Origin: Lachnospiraceae bacterium | GTDB lineage: Bacteria > Bacillota > Clostridia > Lachnospirales > Lachnospiraceae | NCBI GenBank assembly: GCA_014804425.1 | Contig: JAAUZV010000012.1 | Location: forward strand, 153,125 to 217,124 | Direction of reading: 5' to 3' | DNA: 64,000 bases | Shown: positions 9,703 to 19,421 of the stretch, one piece after another | Position numbering within the stretch: position 1 is the stretch's first letter | Layout: the number at the start of each line of letters is the position of its first letter | Position numbers and translations under genes: made by a program | Notes under the pieces: model-generated | Seen by the model: the letters and a program-made list of their open reading frames with translations, nothing else | What the model was told of the DNA's origin: nothing | Database searches by the model: none

Positions 9703-11820
9703 GTGGCTGGAAGAGAATATCCACTTGAGAGGACCAGAAATATCGGTATTATGGCGCACATTGATGCAGGTAAGACGACGCTGACAGAGCGTATCTTATA
9801 CTACACGGGCGTCAACTATAAGATTGGTGATACTCACGAAGGCACTGCGACAATGGACTGGATGGAGCAGGAGCAGGAGAGAGGTATTACCATTACATCA
9901 GCCGCGACGACATGCCATTGGACACTGGAGGAGAACTGCAAGCCGAAGGAGGGCGCGCTGGAGCATCGTATCAATATCATTGATACGCCGGGACACGTTG
10001 ACTTCACGGTTGAGGTTGAGCGTTCGCTCCGCGTGTTGGACGGCGCTGTCGGTGTCTTCTGCGCAAAGGGAGGCGTTGAGCCTCAGTCAGAGAATGTATG
10101 GCGTCAGGCCGATACCTACAATGTACCGAGAATGGCGTTCATCAATAAGATGGACATTTTAGGCGCGAATTTCTATGGCGCTGTGGAGCAGATCAAGACA
10201 AGACTTGGCAAAAACCCGGTCATCTTGCAGCTCCCGATCGGAAAAGAAGATGAATTCAAGGGAATCATCGACTTATTCGAGATGAAGGCATATATCTACA
10301 ATGACGAGAAGGGTGACAACATTTCCATCGTTGATATTCCCGACGACATGAAGGATGATGCTGAATTATATCACACAGAGCTCGTTGAGAAGATCTGTGA
10401 ATTAGATGACGATTTAATGATGGAGTATTTAGAGGGCAATGAGCCGGATGTCGCTGCATTAAAGGCTGCTTTGAGAAAAGGAACCTGTGAGTGTACGGCG
10501 ATCCCGGTGTGCTGCGGTTCTGCATACCGCAACAAGGGCGTTCAGAAGCTTTTGGATGCGATTTTGGAGTTCATGCCTGCGCCTACGGATATTCCGGATA
10601 TTAAGGGAGTCGATCTGGAGGGCAACGAGGTTGAGAGACACTCATCCGATGAGGAGCCGTTCTCCGCACTCGCATTTAAGATCATGGCGGATCCGTTCGT
10701 CGGAAAGTTGGCGTTCTTCCGTGTTTATTCCGGTACGCTGAACGCGGGCTCTTATGTCTTGAATGCAACGAAAGATAAAAAAGAGCGTGTCGGACGTATT
10801 TTGCAGATGCACGCAAACAAGAGACAGGAATTGGATAAGGTTTATTCCGGTGATATTGCCGCTGCAGTAGGCTTTAAGTTTACGACGACCGGCGATACGA
10901 TCTGCGATGAGCAGCATCCGGTTATCCTTGAGTCCATGGAATTCCCTGAGCCGGTTATCGAGCTCGCGATCGAGCCGAAGACCAAGGATGCACAGGGTAA
11001 GATGGGCGAGGCGCTTGCAAAGCTTGCCGAAGAAGACCCGACATTCCGTGCACATACGGATTCCGAGACCGGACAGACGATCATCGCAGGTATGGGTGAG
11101 CTTCACCTTGAGATCATCGTAGACCGTCTGCTTCGCGAGTTCAAGGTAGAAGCAAATGTCGGCGCTCCGCAGGTTGCTTACAAGGAGACGTTCACAAAGC
11201 CTGTCGATCAGGAATACAAGTATGCAAAGCAGTCCGGTGGACGTGGTCAGTACGGACATTGTAAGGTTAAATTCGAGCCGATGGATCCGAACGGCGAGGA
11301 GACATACAAGTTTGTGTCTACCGTAGTCGGAGGCGCGATTCCGAAGGAATACATTCCCGCGATCGGAGAAGGTATTGAGGAAGCAGCGCAGGCAGGTGTG
11401 CTCGGAGGATTCCCGGTACTGGGTGTTTCCGCGAATGTGTATGACGGTACCTACCATGAGGTCGATTCGTCCGAAATGGCGTTCCACATCGCAGGTTCCA
11501 TGGCGTTCAAGGAAGCAATGAAAAAAGCAAATCCTGTACTGCTTGAGCCGATCATGAAGGTCGAGGTTACGATGCCGGAGGAGTATATGGGCGATGTCAT
11601 CGGCGATATTAACTCACGGCGCGGACGTATCGAGGGAATGGACGACCTCGGCGGCGGCAAGATCGTTAGAGCCTATGTGCCGCTTGCGGAAATGTTCGGA
11701 TATTCCACGGATCTTCGCTCCAAGACACAGGGACGCGGTAACTACTCCATGTTCTTTGAGAAATATGAGCAGGTACCGAAGAATGTGCAGGAGAAGGTCT
11801 TAGCAGATAAGGCAAAATAA
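9703..11820 (+). CDS. fusA: Elongation factor G
   Basis: EF-G (705 residues), the GTPase that drives ribosomal translocation. It starts at GTG behind TAGGAGG. GTPase motifs are intact: G1 AHIDAGKTT (about 18-26), switch [13 protein letters not shown]3 DTPGHVDF and G4 NKMD. Domains II-V follow at normal length, including the domain IV loop with [12 protein letters not shown]. It sits 12 bases after rpsG in the str operon. Nothing suggests a tetracycline-resistance (TetM-type) paralogue. Confidence 0.99.
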   Translation: MAGREYPLERTRNIGIMAHIDAGKTTLTERILYYTGVNYKIGDTHEGTATMDWMEQEQERGITITSAATTCHWTLEENCKPKEGALEHRINIIDTPGHVDFTVEVERSLRVLDGAVGVFCAKGGVEPQSENVWRQADTYNVPRMAFINKMDILGANFYGAVEQIKTRLGKNPVILQLPIGKEDEFKGIIDLFEMKAYIYNDEKGDNISIVDIPDDMKDDAELYHTELVEKICELDDDLMMEYLEGNEPDVAALKAALRKGTCECTAIPVCCGSAYRNKGVQKLLDAILEFMPAPTDIPDIKGVDLEGNEVERHSSDEEPFSALAFKIMADPFVGKLAFFRVYSGTLNAGSYVLNATKDKKERVGRILQMHANKRQELDKVYSGDIAAAVGFKFTTTGDTICDEQHPVILESMEFPEPVIELAIEPKTKDAQGKMGEALAKLAEEDPTFRAHTDSETGQTIIAGMGELHLEIIVDRLLREFKVEANVGAPQVAYKETFTKPVDQEYKYAKQSGGRGQYGHCKVKFEPMDPNGEETYKFVSTVVGGAIPKEYIPAIGEGIEEAAQAGVLGGFPVLGVSANVYDGTYHEVDSSEMAFHIAGSMAFKEAMKKANPVLLEPIMKVEVTMPEEYMGDVIGDINSRRGRIEGMDDLGGGKIVRAYVPLAEMFGYSTDLRSKTQGRGNYSMFFEKYEQVPKNVQEKVLADKAK

Positions 11821-11916
11821 TGCTTGAAAATCTAAAGGTTATTTAATATAATCATAGATAGTGAGTAAAACAACCAAGAAACGTGAACAACCAATTTTTT
11901 AAGGAGGACTTTAGAA

Positions 11917-13104
11917 ATGGCTAAAGCTAAATTTGAAAGAACGAAACCCCATTGTAATATTGGTACCATCGGTCACGTAGACCATGGTAAAACCACTCTT
12001 ACAGCGGCAATTACCAAAGTACTCTCTGAGAGAGTAGCTGGTAACGTGGCAACGGATTTCGAGAATATCGATAAGGCTCCCGAAGAGAGAGAGCGTGGTA
12101 TCACGATTTCCACCGCACACGTTGAGTATGAGACAGAGAAGAGACATTACGCACACGTTGACTGCCCGGGACATGCTGACTACGTTAAGAACATGATCAC
12201 CGGAGCAGCTCAGATGGACGGCGCAATCCTTGTTGTTGCTGCGACCGACGGTGTTATGGCACAGACCAAGGAGCACATCCTTCTTTCCCGTCAGGTAGGT
12301 GTACCTTATATCGTTGTTTTCTTAAACAAGTGCGATATGGTAGACGACGAGGAGCTGATCGAGCTCGTAGAGATGGAAGTAACCGAGCAGCTTGAGGAGT
12401 ATGGCTTCACAGATTGCCCGATCATCAAGGGTTCTGCATTAAAGGCTCTTGAGGATCCTAAGGGTGAGTGGGGCGACAAGGTTATGGAGCTCATGGGCAC
12501 GATCGACGAGTATATTCCGGATCCGAAGCGTGACAATGACAAGCCGTTCTTGATGCCTGTCGAGGACGTATTCACGATCACTGGTCGTGGTACCGTTGCA
12601 ACCGGTAGAGTAGAGCGTGGTACGCTGAAGCTGAACGAGGAAGTTGAGATCATCGGTATCAAGGAAGACACCAAGAAGACCGTTGTAACCGGTATCGAGA
12701 TGTTCCGTAAGATGCTTGATCTTGCTGAGGCTGGTGATAACATCGGTGCTCTGCTTCGTGGTATCAACAGAACTGATATTGAAAGAGGACAGGTACTTGC
12801 TCATCCGGGTACCGTAACCTGCCATCACAAATTTACCGCTCAGGTATACGTTCTGACAAAGGACGAGGGTGGCCGTCATACACCGTTCTTCAATAACTAT
12901 CGTCCGCAGTTCTATTTCAGAACAACTGACGTTACCGGTGTCTGCGAGCTTCCTGCAGGTACAGAGATGTGCATGCCTGGCGATAACATCGAGATGACGA
13001 TCGATCTGATCCATCCGGTAGCTATGGAGCAGGGTCTTACGTTCGCGATCCGTGAGGGCGGTAGAACGGTAGGTTCAGGAAGGGTTGCTACGATTATTGA
13101 GTAA
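11917..13104 (+). CDS. tuf: Elongation factor Tu
   Basis: EF-Tu (395 residues), which delivers aminoacyl-tRNA to the ribosome. GTP-binding motifs GHVDHGKTT (about 19-27), DCPGHADY and NKCD are intact, and domains II and III are full length, ending in GRVATIIE. A good AAGGAGG precedes the ATG. The 96-base gap after fusA has no terminator, so it probably belongs to the str operon, possibly with its own weak promoter. Only one tuf copy is present in this window. Confidence 0.99.
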   Translation: MAKAKFERTKPHCNIGTIGHVDHGKTTLTAAITKVLSERVAGNVATDFENIDKAPEERERGITISTAHVEYETEKRHYAHVDCPGHADYVKNMITGAAQMDGAILVVAATDGVMAQTKEHILLSRQVGVPYIVVFLNKCDMVDDEELIELVEMEVTEQLEEYGFTDCPIIKGSALKALEDPKGEWGDKVMELMGTIDEYIPDPKRDNDKPFLMPVEDVFTITGRGTVATGRVERGTLKLNEEVEIIGIKEDTKKTVVTGIEMFRKMLDLAEAGDNIGALLRGINRTDIERGQVLAHPGTVTCHHKFTAQVYVLTKDEGGRHTPFFNNYRPQFYFRTTDVTGVCELPAGTEMCMPGDNIEMTIDLIHPVAMEQGLTFAIREGGRTVGSGRVATIIE

Positions 13105-13145
13105 CCTACGCGAAAGCTTTGAGCTAAGCGCATAAAAGACGTAAT

Positions 13146-13184
13146 AAAGAGTCACTTCATGCTTGCATGAAAGTGACTCTTTTT
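13146..13184 (+). terminator. Intrinsic terminator after tuf
   Basis: A long hairpin (AAAGAGTCACTT ... AAGTGACTCTTT, with a further TCATGC/GCATGA inner stem) is followed by T5. It ends the str operon. Confidence 0.9.
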
Positions 13185-13188
13185 GCGT

Positions 13189-13262
13189 CTTCGCGGGCAT
13201 TTGGCGAATGCCCGCGACCGAGGAAATGCGAAGCATTTGCGAGGTGCGCTTAGCGAGGGGGT
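13189..13262. repeat. GC-rich palindromic repeat block (REP/BIME-like)
   Basis: Three short palindromic units stand in a row: GCGGGCATT...AATGCCCGC, GAAATGCGAAGCATTTGCG and GTGCGCTTAGCGAGG. The composition is much richer in G and C than the flanking AT-rich remnants. A related style of small palindromes recurs at 58271-58330. It is not a gene; it may be a dispersed extragenic repeat family of this genome, which one window cannot prove. Confidence 0.5.
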
Positions 13263-13479
13263 TCGGGAGTTTCTCTGAAAGCTTTTTTACGTGAAGAGCT
13301 ACATTATTATATTTTTCTATTATATATCTTTTAAATCGGCAACTCTTTCAAGAAAAGTATGAATCTTCTTTAACATATTTGTATATTCAAAAGGGGCTCG
13401 TCTCGTAGTGTCATCTAGCAGTTATATCATTGTAGCGTATATAGACTAGAATCATTGTCATAATCATATCATTTTCTAC

Positions 13480-14232
13480 TTCGGGGCAGAATCGTTTTAT
13501 CCGTGTTCGTGTAAAGAATTTTGGAGAGGGATATACAAAGGAGTCAATCAAGGAAAGGATTGAAAAACGTGTATAAGCACAAGATTATTTCACTGTAAGA
13601 AAGAGAGCTGCTTTTCCAAAACGACTGGATGTAAAGCGACCTTTGATTGATAAGAATAAAGAGAAGTTTAAAGAGATTGGTGCACTAAAGCATTGGGCGG
13701 ATATACAGAATTGAAAAATTGCAGTAGCCAGTTATGCAGAAGGTGGTTCCATAGAAGAACTGAAGTAAAAAATAGCAGAGAAAAATGCTGTGGCAAAAGG
13801 ATCACTAAGAGCCATTGTAGATTTGGAACATGAGATGAAAGCCAAAGCTGAAATCCTTAAATGTGCAAAGCAGTGTGGGTGAATAGGAAATATCATAGGA
13901 GATACGAGAAAGAGAAAGATTAAGACGCTTATTTGCGAAATCATGTGACTCAGATAATTCTGTTTGGAGGTATTGAAAATGTGCTGAAGCGGTAGGGGAT
14001 AATGACAACTTTTTTTATATCTGGAAAAAATATAGGCAGAATATGATGCGCTAGCAACACGAAAAGCACAATCAAATAAGACATATCAGGAGGCAGAAAA
14101 AGAAGTATCCGAAGCGGGGTAAGCAGTTGAAGAACATAAGGCAGTATTTAGGGATTGAAAAAGATAAGTAGGAGAAAACAAGACCTGCGCAGAAACATGA
14201 AATGAGTTTGTAAGAAAGAGAGGAAAGCTACA
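13480..14232 (+). pseudogene. Decayed clostridial relaxase (mobilisation protein), C-terminal part
   Basis: Forward translation gives relaxase-type C-terminal sequence interrupted by stops and shifts: FGEGYTKESIKERIEKRV, then GALKHWADIQN, SYAEGGSIEELK, DLEHEMKAKAEILKC and EYDALATRKA. These match the C-terminal regulatory part of MobA/MobP-type relaxases of clostridial transposons and conjugative elements as I know them. The N-terminal HUH nuclease portion is missing. Several stops fall in one frame (after QN and after EELK), so this is a dead remnant. It indicates a former mobilisable element at the left border of the defence island. Confidence 0.7.
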
Positions 14233-14583
14233 ATGAACAAAACATATGAAAAGTGTGGAGATTATCTAATACCAAGCTTAATTCCTGATTCGGAATCGGA
14301 GAGAGAGTTAAGTTTGGTTTGATGAGAAAATCTTATTTTGAAAATCAAAGGAGAGGTATTTATTCAGGATTACTGTTATCCGGTGAATTAAATAAGCATC
14401 TATTGATGATACAGGAACGGGCAAAGGGGAGATTTGATTTGCTTGTGAATCAGATTGCAAAGAGTGAGGGAGTGACAGAGCAGATAAAGGAACAGGATCA
14501 GATTCTTTGGGTAAAGAGAATGAACAATATAAGGGCGAGAGCGGAAGAGGTTGTGTTAAATGATATAGTTTATTGTTTATAAT
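14233..14583 (+). pseudogene. tnpV: TnpV transposon-encoded protein, frameshifted
   Basis: The first frame gives MNKTYEKCGDYLIPSLIPD; a one-base shift near 14305-14318 then leads to YFENQRRGIYSGLLLSG, RFDLLVNQIAKSEGVTEQ and MNNIRARAEEVVLND. Together these reproduce the small TnpV protein (about 115 residues) of Tn4451/CTn-type clostridial transposons, whose role is unknown. Breakage between the two parts makes it a pseudogene. It directly follows the relaxase remnant. Confidence 0.8.
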
Positions 14584-14689
14584 GTTATAGGTAAATGAGG
14601 CGTTTTTCCTGCCTAATTTGCTTTAACTCATTTTTTGTTTGATATATTTTTACTATATAAAATTGGTCTTTAACAATCTAAAGATTTTG

Positions 14690-14717
14690 ATGACAGAGCA
14701 AACTATATATGTTATAC
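14690..14717 (+). promoter_or_regulatory. Likely promoter of the defence operon
   Basis: TGACAG and TATACT, 16 bases apart, stand about 55 bases before the start of the XRE gene in a very AT-rich leader. It is the best candidate for driving the whole operon, and the XRE protein may bind here. Confidence 0.45.
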
Positions 14718-14773
14718 TTTTTGCAAGTGTATAAACAATAGAATTTTAGCATGGTATATGGAAGGTAATGAAT

Positions 14774-15010
14774 ATGGCAGTTTCTTATAATGGTTTGTGG
14801 AAAATATTAATTGACAGAAATATGTATAAGAAAGATTTAGCAACAGAATTAAATATAAGTTCGGCAACAATGGCAAAAATGGGAAAAGGTGAAAGTGTAT
14901 CTATGGATGTATTAGAGCGAATATGTAGCTATATGAATTGTGATATTGGCGATATTATGAGCTTTGAAAAGATTGATGGAGAGGAAGTACTAAGTAATGG
15001 TAGTAAATAA
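14774..15010 (+). CDS. XRE-family helix-turn-helix regulator
   Basis: A 78-residue Cro/C1-type DNA-binding protein: LWKILIDRNMYKKDLATELNISSATMAKMGKGES is the HTH (about residues 8-45), and the rest completes a single compact domain ending VLERICSYMNCDIGDIM. Such YozG/Xre-like proteins act as autoregulators. Two in-frame ATGs lie 6 bases apart; GGAAGG is 8 bases before the second (14774) but touches the first (14768), so the second is chosen. First gene of the operon, overlapping the next gene by 14 bases. It is likely to control expression of the modification/restriction genes. Confidence 0.88.
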   Translation: MAVSYNGLWKILIDRNMYKKDLATELNISSATMAKMGKGESVSMDVLERICSYMNCDIGDIMSFEKIDGEEVLSNGSK

Positions 15011-15872
15011 GCACGGAAGTTTTTATATGAGAAGCGGTTGGGGAACTAAAATCATCCAGGCAGTGAAAGAAGATGATATGATTTTTTCACCGAGTAATGA
15101 GCAGGCGGCAATTGATTCTATTGGATTAGGTCGCATAATGATAAAAGCGTTACGATATTGGTCAGATGCAATGGGATTGACGTGTGAGGTTAAAGCACAA
15201 AATGGAATAAAAAAAGAACCAACTAAATTGTTTGAATATATAGATAGATATGACAGATATTTTCAACGTATGGGAACAATGAGTTTACTTCATAGAAACC
15301 TTGCTCTAAATGTTGATGAAGCAACAGCATGGTATTGGTTATTTAATGAATGGAATAGTGCTGTTATTGCAAAGGATGAATTTTCAGATGGTTTTCATAC
15401 ATATCTTGTTGTTAATGGTATGAAAATCAAGAAAGATGCCGTAGACAAGGAATATAATTGTGTTAAAAACACTTATATAGGAGAAAAAGCATTTGATATA
15501 AAAACAATTATGGATGAGGATACTTATCCTTTTTTGGCACCATTAAAAGTTTTAAAAATTGGAGAGAAGAAAACTTTGTTAAAAACCCACTTAAATAGTC
15601 GTGAGGTTCCAGTAGAACTTTTAATTTATTGTATAGCTATGGATAATGGAAAACAAAATTTGGGAGGAAATCAGATAAGTATTGAGGCATTGATGGAAGA
15701 AAAATGTCAAGTGGGTAGATATTTTAATATTAGATATTCTGAATTGATAGATTTGCTTCTTGAAGCGGAGAATAAAGGATATATTAGCCTTAATAACAAT
15801 TTTGGAAACAGATATATTGAGTTTATAGGCTATGATTATGAGAGCCTGCTAGATAAGTATTTTATGGGATAG
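14997..15872 (+). CDS. DUF4007 family protein
   Basis: A 291-residue protein resembling DUF4007: an N-terminal RSGWGTKIIQAV with a FSPSNEQAAIDSIGLGRIMIKALRYW block (DUF4007-like GxGRxMVxAxRYW), then GTMSLLHRNLALN and ATAWYWLFNEWN. DUF4007 genes are known to co-occur with PAPS-reductase-like (DndC-type) genes in phage-defence islands; the molecular role is unsettled, with DNA binding or sensing of modified DNA as possibilities. The ATG overlaps the XRE gene by 14 bases, and the large ATPase gene starts 10 bases after its stop. It may correspond to one of the Pbe components of archaeal phosphorothioation systems (from memory, not checked). Confidence 0.8.
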   Translation: MVVNKHGSFYMRSGWGTKIIQAVKEDDMIFSPSNEQAAIDSIGLGRIMIKALRYWSDAMGLTCEVKAQNGIKKEPTKLFEYIDRYDRYFQRMGTMSLLHRNLALNVDEATAWYWLFNEWNSAVIAKDEFSDGFHTYLVVNGMKIKKDAVDKEYNCVKNTYIGEKAFDIKTIMDEDTYPFLAPLKVLKIGEKKTLLKTHLNSREVPVELLIYCIAMDNGKQNLGGNQISIEALMEEKCQVGRYFNIRYSELIDLLLEAENKGYISLNNNFGNRYIEFIGYDYESLLDKYFMG

Positions 15873-15882
15873 GAAGGTAGTT

Positions 15883-18800
15883 ATGAAATATACGCAGCTT
15901 ATAGAAAAAAGAAAACAATATAAATATTCGGCAAATATTTGTTTTGACTTGGAGAATGAAGATCGTTTATCAGGTTTTATTCCTAATGTAACAACAACTG
16001 AGATATTGCGTGAATATTTATATGGAATTATTCAAAAGGGAGATATACATTCCAGAATTTTATATGGTTCATACGGAACGGGAAAGTCTCACTTACTCAC
16101 TGTATTAAGCGCATTATTGGGTCATATAAATACAGATGGAAAAGCATTTGATGTTTTCATAAATTCAATCGAGCATTATGATAAAGAATTTGCAAAGGAT
16201 ATAAAAGTGTATGTCAGTGAAGATAAACCATACATGGTAGTGCCGATTTATTCTGATTTTTCAGATTTTGATAGATGCATATCATTTTCATTGAAAAAGG
16301 AAATGGAAAAATTAGGATATGAAATATGTTTTAGAAATTACTTTCACGAGGCATTAGAACTTCTTGAAAATTGGGAAACTGGTCAAGATTCTTCTACTCG
16401 TTTAAATCAGATTTTGGATGAGTTGAAGATAGATATAAATAAATTAAAAAATAGTCTTGCTAATTTTGAGGCATTAAGCGAAAAGATGTTTGGCGAAGTT
16501 TTTAAGATGATGACTTACGGTGCTTCATTTGTGAGCGGCGCAGGAAACCTTATAGACAATTTAAATCAAGCCAACCAGATTATTACAGGTGATTATAAAG
16601 GAATCGTATTTGTATTTGACGAATTTGGAAGATATATTGAGGATAATAGTGAAAGTATAAAAGTTAAGATTATTCAAGACTTTGCAGAGTATTGTGATCA
16701 TACGGATTATGATAATCACTTGATTTTGGTTTCGCACAAGCAATTGTCTCTTTATACGGATAAAATGAAAAAAAGTCTTAGCGATGAATGGAAAAAAATT
16801 GAGGGGAGATTTAAGTCTACATCTATCAATATTAAGTATGACCAATGTCTCTCTTTGATTCCGCATATTATTCCTAAAACTGATAAATGGGATGGTTTTA
16901 GAGTTAAATATTCCGAAGAATTAAATTGTCTTTATGAACAGGCTTGGGATTTTAAAGGTTTTTTATTACCGCCTGAAGGAGGTAATCCGTTTGAGGGGGG
17001 ATACCCTCTTCATCCAATTACACTTTATGCGTTAGACAGATTATCAAAAAAGGTGGCACAAAATGAAAGAACATTCTTTACATATCTCGCAAGTGATGAA
17101 AAAAATTCTCTTTTTTCCCAGTTGACGAATTTGAAGGATGACAGATTTCATTTTATTGGTTTAGATTATATCTATGACTATTTTGAAGAAAATATTATGT
17201 CATTCAGGGCGAATGATATTTATTTGGTGTATAAAAAATTGCAATATGCTATTAACAAATTAGGGGATGCGCAGAATTTAACTGAGATAAGAATTTTAAA
17301 GGCAATGGCTGTTATAAATATTATTTCTGACACAGCTATTTTGTCATCCAACAGAAACACTTTGTGCCATGTTATAGATGAGGATGACGCTGGAATAATT
17401 AGAGCTATTGAAAAATTAGAACTGAAAAAAATCATCAAGTATATGCGTCAATATGGGTTTTATGATTTTCTCGACAGTAGCATTTATGATTTAGACTCGC
17501 TGATTGAAGAAAGGATACCTGCGATTAGCGATGATATGGTGACGACTATATTAAATGATGAGTTTGCTAGTTTTGCGATTTATCCGAATGATTATAACTT
17601 TAGATATCATATGAATAGGATTCTTGTGCCAGTATTTGCATATCGGACAGATTTGAGCAAAAAATCTTTTTTAAAATCTTTGCCGACATATTACGATGGT
17701 ATAATTGCATTCATATTGGACAGAAATTATGAAATAAAGGAATACACCATAGACGCTGGAATACCTGAGCGTGCAATTTGTCTTATAAATACTTTGCCAG
17801 AAGCAATGGAGAATGAGGTTAAACGCTATATCTCTGTTAAGTATTATTATGCAAAAAGGGAAGAATTAAAGAAGGATGATCCAACAGTTGAGAAAGAACT
17901 TCTTTTGTATTTGGAAGAGGAAAGGGCAATATTGAATGATTTGATTGATAACTGGAAAAATATGATGGATAAGAATATAGTTTCAATTGTATGTGGAGAA
18001 CAAAGAAACATATCGTCAGCATTGGAATTGACTATAGTTGCATCAGAGGTGGTAGAAAAGGCTTTTCCTAAAACAATAATTGTTAATAATGACCTGATAA
18101 ATAAAAATATAATTTCTGGGGCTATTAAATTAGCGAGAGCCAAAGCTCTTGAATATATTATGGGAGATGAGGATGATATTCTTAAAGATTGTACACCATT
18201 GTCACCGGAACATACAATTATTCGTTCGGTGCTTGTGAAAAATGGCCTGTATGATGATGAAACAAATGCTGTTCTTAATATTTTGCCAGATGGTGAGCAT
18301 TCTGGAGCGGCTGTGCGAAAAGAAATAAGTGATTACCTTAAAAGGGCAAAAAAAACACCTACATCTTTGATGGAGATATATAAAAAATTAAAACAACCAC
18401 CATATGGGTTGAGAGATGGGTATCTTCCGATTTTGCTTGCATTTGAAATGAAGAAGCATGAAAATGTATCGATTTCGTTTCATGGTGCAGACAGAGATTA
18501 TTGTATTGATGAGTTTATTAAAGCGTTTGAAAATCCGGAAGATTATTCAATTTATATATGCAATTGGAATAAGAAGCAGAGAGAATATATTGAGGGAGTT
18601 GAAGCGTTATTTGGTGGATATAGAAACAGTAAGTCTAAGAGTAGGCTTAAAGATTTATTAAATGCTATGAACACTCATTTTGCAGGTGTAAGCAAAAGTG
18701 CGAGAACAACAGAAAAATTTGTTAGTAAAAAGACAAAGCTTTACAGAGATATTATGAGTGTATCATACAAAGACTATAATGCGTTTTTCTTTGAAGTATT

Positions 18801-19404
18801 ACCACAAATTAATGGAGATTTATCTGAACTTTCTTATGAACTTGGAGTGATTAAGAATGAGTTGGAAAATGTATCGAAACTTCAACTTGCAGAGGTTGAT
18901 AGAATTATTAGAAAAGTTTTTGATATAACAGATGAAAGCCTTATAGTTGATTATTTTGCGAGAAAATATGAAGATGATTGGTCTCAAAAAGAACATAAGG
19001 TGTTTGATTATCAGACAAATGCAATGATTGAATACTTAAAAACATTCAATCAAGCAAATGAGGATAACAAATTTATAGATGAGTTAGCGCAGGTAATTAC
19101 AGGATTTGAAATAGCGTATTGGAATGACTCTAAAATGGATGACTTATATGATACATTGGCACGCATTAGGACCCAATTAGAGAATTTTGAAGTCAAAGAA
19201 AGCTTGGAAGATAATGAAGTGAAAATTATTATTCAGGCTGGGAATGAGAATTTACGAAGCACACAGTTTGATAAACAAGAGTTGAGTAGAAATGGACAGG
19301 TAATGTTAAATAAAATGAAATCAACGCTTGAAAACTTTGGTCAATCGTTGTCACAGGAGGAAAAAATGCAGATAATTACAAGGCTGCTAGAAGAAATAAT
19401 GTAG
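15883..19404 (+). CDS. Large AAA-type P-loop ATPase of the defence operon
   Basis: A 1173-residue protein with an N-terminal ATPase domain: Walker A GSYGTGKSH (about residues 62-70) and Walker B VFVFDEFGRY (about 241-250). The remaining 900 residues are mostly helical with acidic and lysine-rich stretches and no motif I can name. Its size and Walker A context recall BrxC/PglY and DUF499-type ATPases of BREX and phosphorothioation-linked islands. It presumably powers recognition or translocation in the restriction arm. AGGAAGG precedes the ATG; the DndC-like gene starts 17 bases after the stop. Base composition is very AT-rich. Confidence 0.8.
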   Translation: MKYTQLIEKRKQYKYSANICFDLENEDRLSGFIPNVTTTEILREYLYGIIQKGDIHSRILYGSYGTGKSHLLTVLSALLGHINTDGKAFDVFINSIEHYDKEFAKDIKVYVSEDKPYMVVPIYSDFSDFDRCISFSLKKEMEKLGYEICFRNYFHEALELLENWETGQDSSTRLNQILDELKIDINKLKNSLANFEALSEKMFGEVFKMMTYGASFVSGAGNLIDNLNQANQIITGDYKGIVFVFDEFGRYIEDNSESIKVKIIQDFAEYCDHTDYDNHLILVSHKQLSLYTDKMKKSLSDEWKKIEGRFKSTSINIKYDQCLSLIPHIIPKTDKWDGFRVKYSEELNCLYEQAWDFKGFLLPPEGGNPFEGGYPLHPITLYALDRLSKKVAQNERTFFTYLASDEKNSLFSQLTNLKDDRFHFIGLDYIYDYFEENIMSFRANDIYLVYKKLQYAINKLGDAQNLTEIRILKAMAVINIISDTAILSSNRNTLCHVIDEDDAGIIRAIEKLELKKIIKYMRQYGFYDFLDSSIYDLDSLIEERIPAISDDMVTTILNDEFASFAIYPNDYNFRYHMNRILVPVFAYRTDLSKKSFLKSLPTYYDGIIAFILDRNYEIKEYTIDAGIPERAICLINTLPEAMENEVKRYISVKYYYAKREELKKDDPTVEKELLLYLEEERAILNDLIDNWKNMMDKNIVSIVCGEQRNISSALELTIVASEVVEKAFPKTIIVNNDLINKNIISGAIKLARAKALEYIMGDEDDILKDCTPLSPEHTIIRSVLVKNGLYDDETNAVLNILPDGEHSGAAVRKEISDYLKRAKKTPTSLMEIYKKLKQPPYGLRDGYLPILLAFEMKKHENVSISFHGADRDYCIDEFIKAFENPEDYSIYICNWNKKQREYIEGVEALFGGYRNSKSKSRLKDLLNAMNTHFAGVSKSARTTEKFVSKKTKLYRDIMSVSYKDYNAFFFEVLPQINGDLSELSYELGVIKNELENVSKLQLAEVDRIIRKVFDITDESLIVDYFARKYEDDWSQKEHKVFDYQTNAMIEYLKTFNQANEDNKFIDELAQVITGFEIAYWNDSKMDDLYDTLARIRTQLENFEVKESLEDNEVKIIIQAGNENLRSTQFDKQELSRNGQVMLNKMKSTLENFGQSLSQEEKMQIITRLLEEIM

Positions 19405-19421
19405 ATGAATGGAGAATTTAC

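Noticed and set aside
13732..14008. Minus-strand open frames opposite the relaxase remnant
   Set aside because: They are antisense to recognisable relaxase peptides, lack a ribosome site and have no family character.
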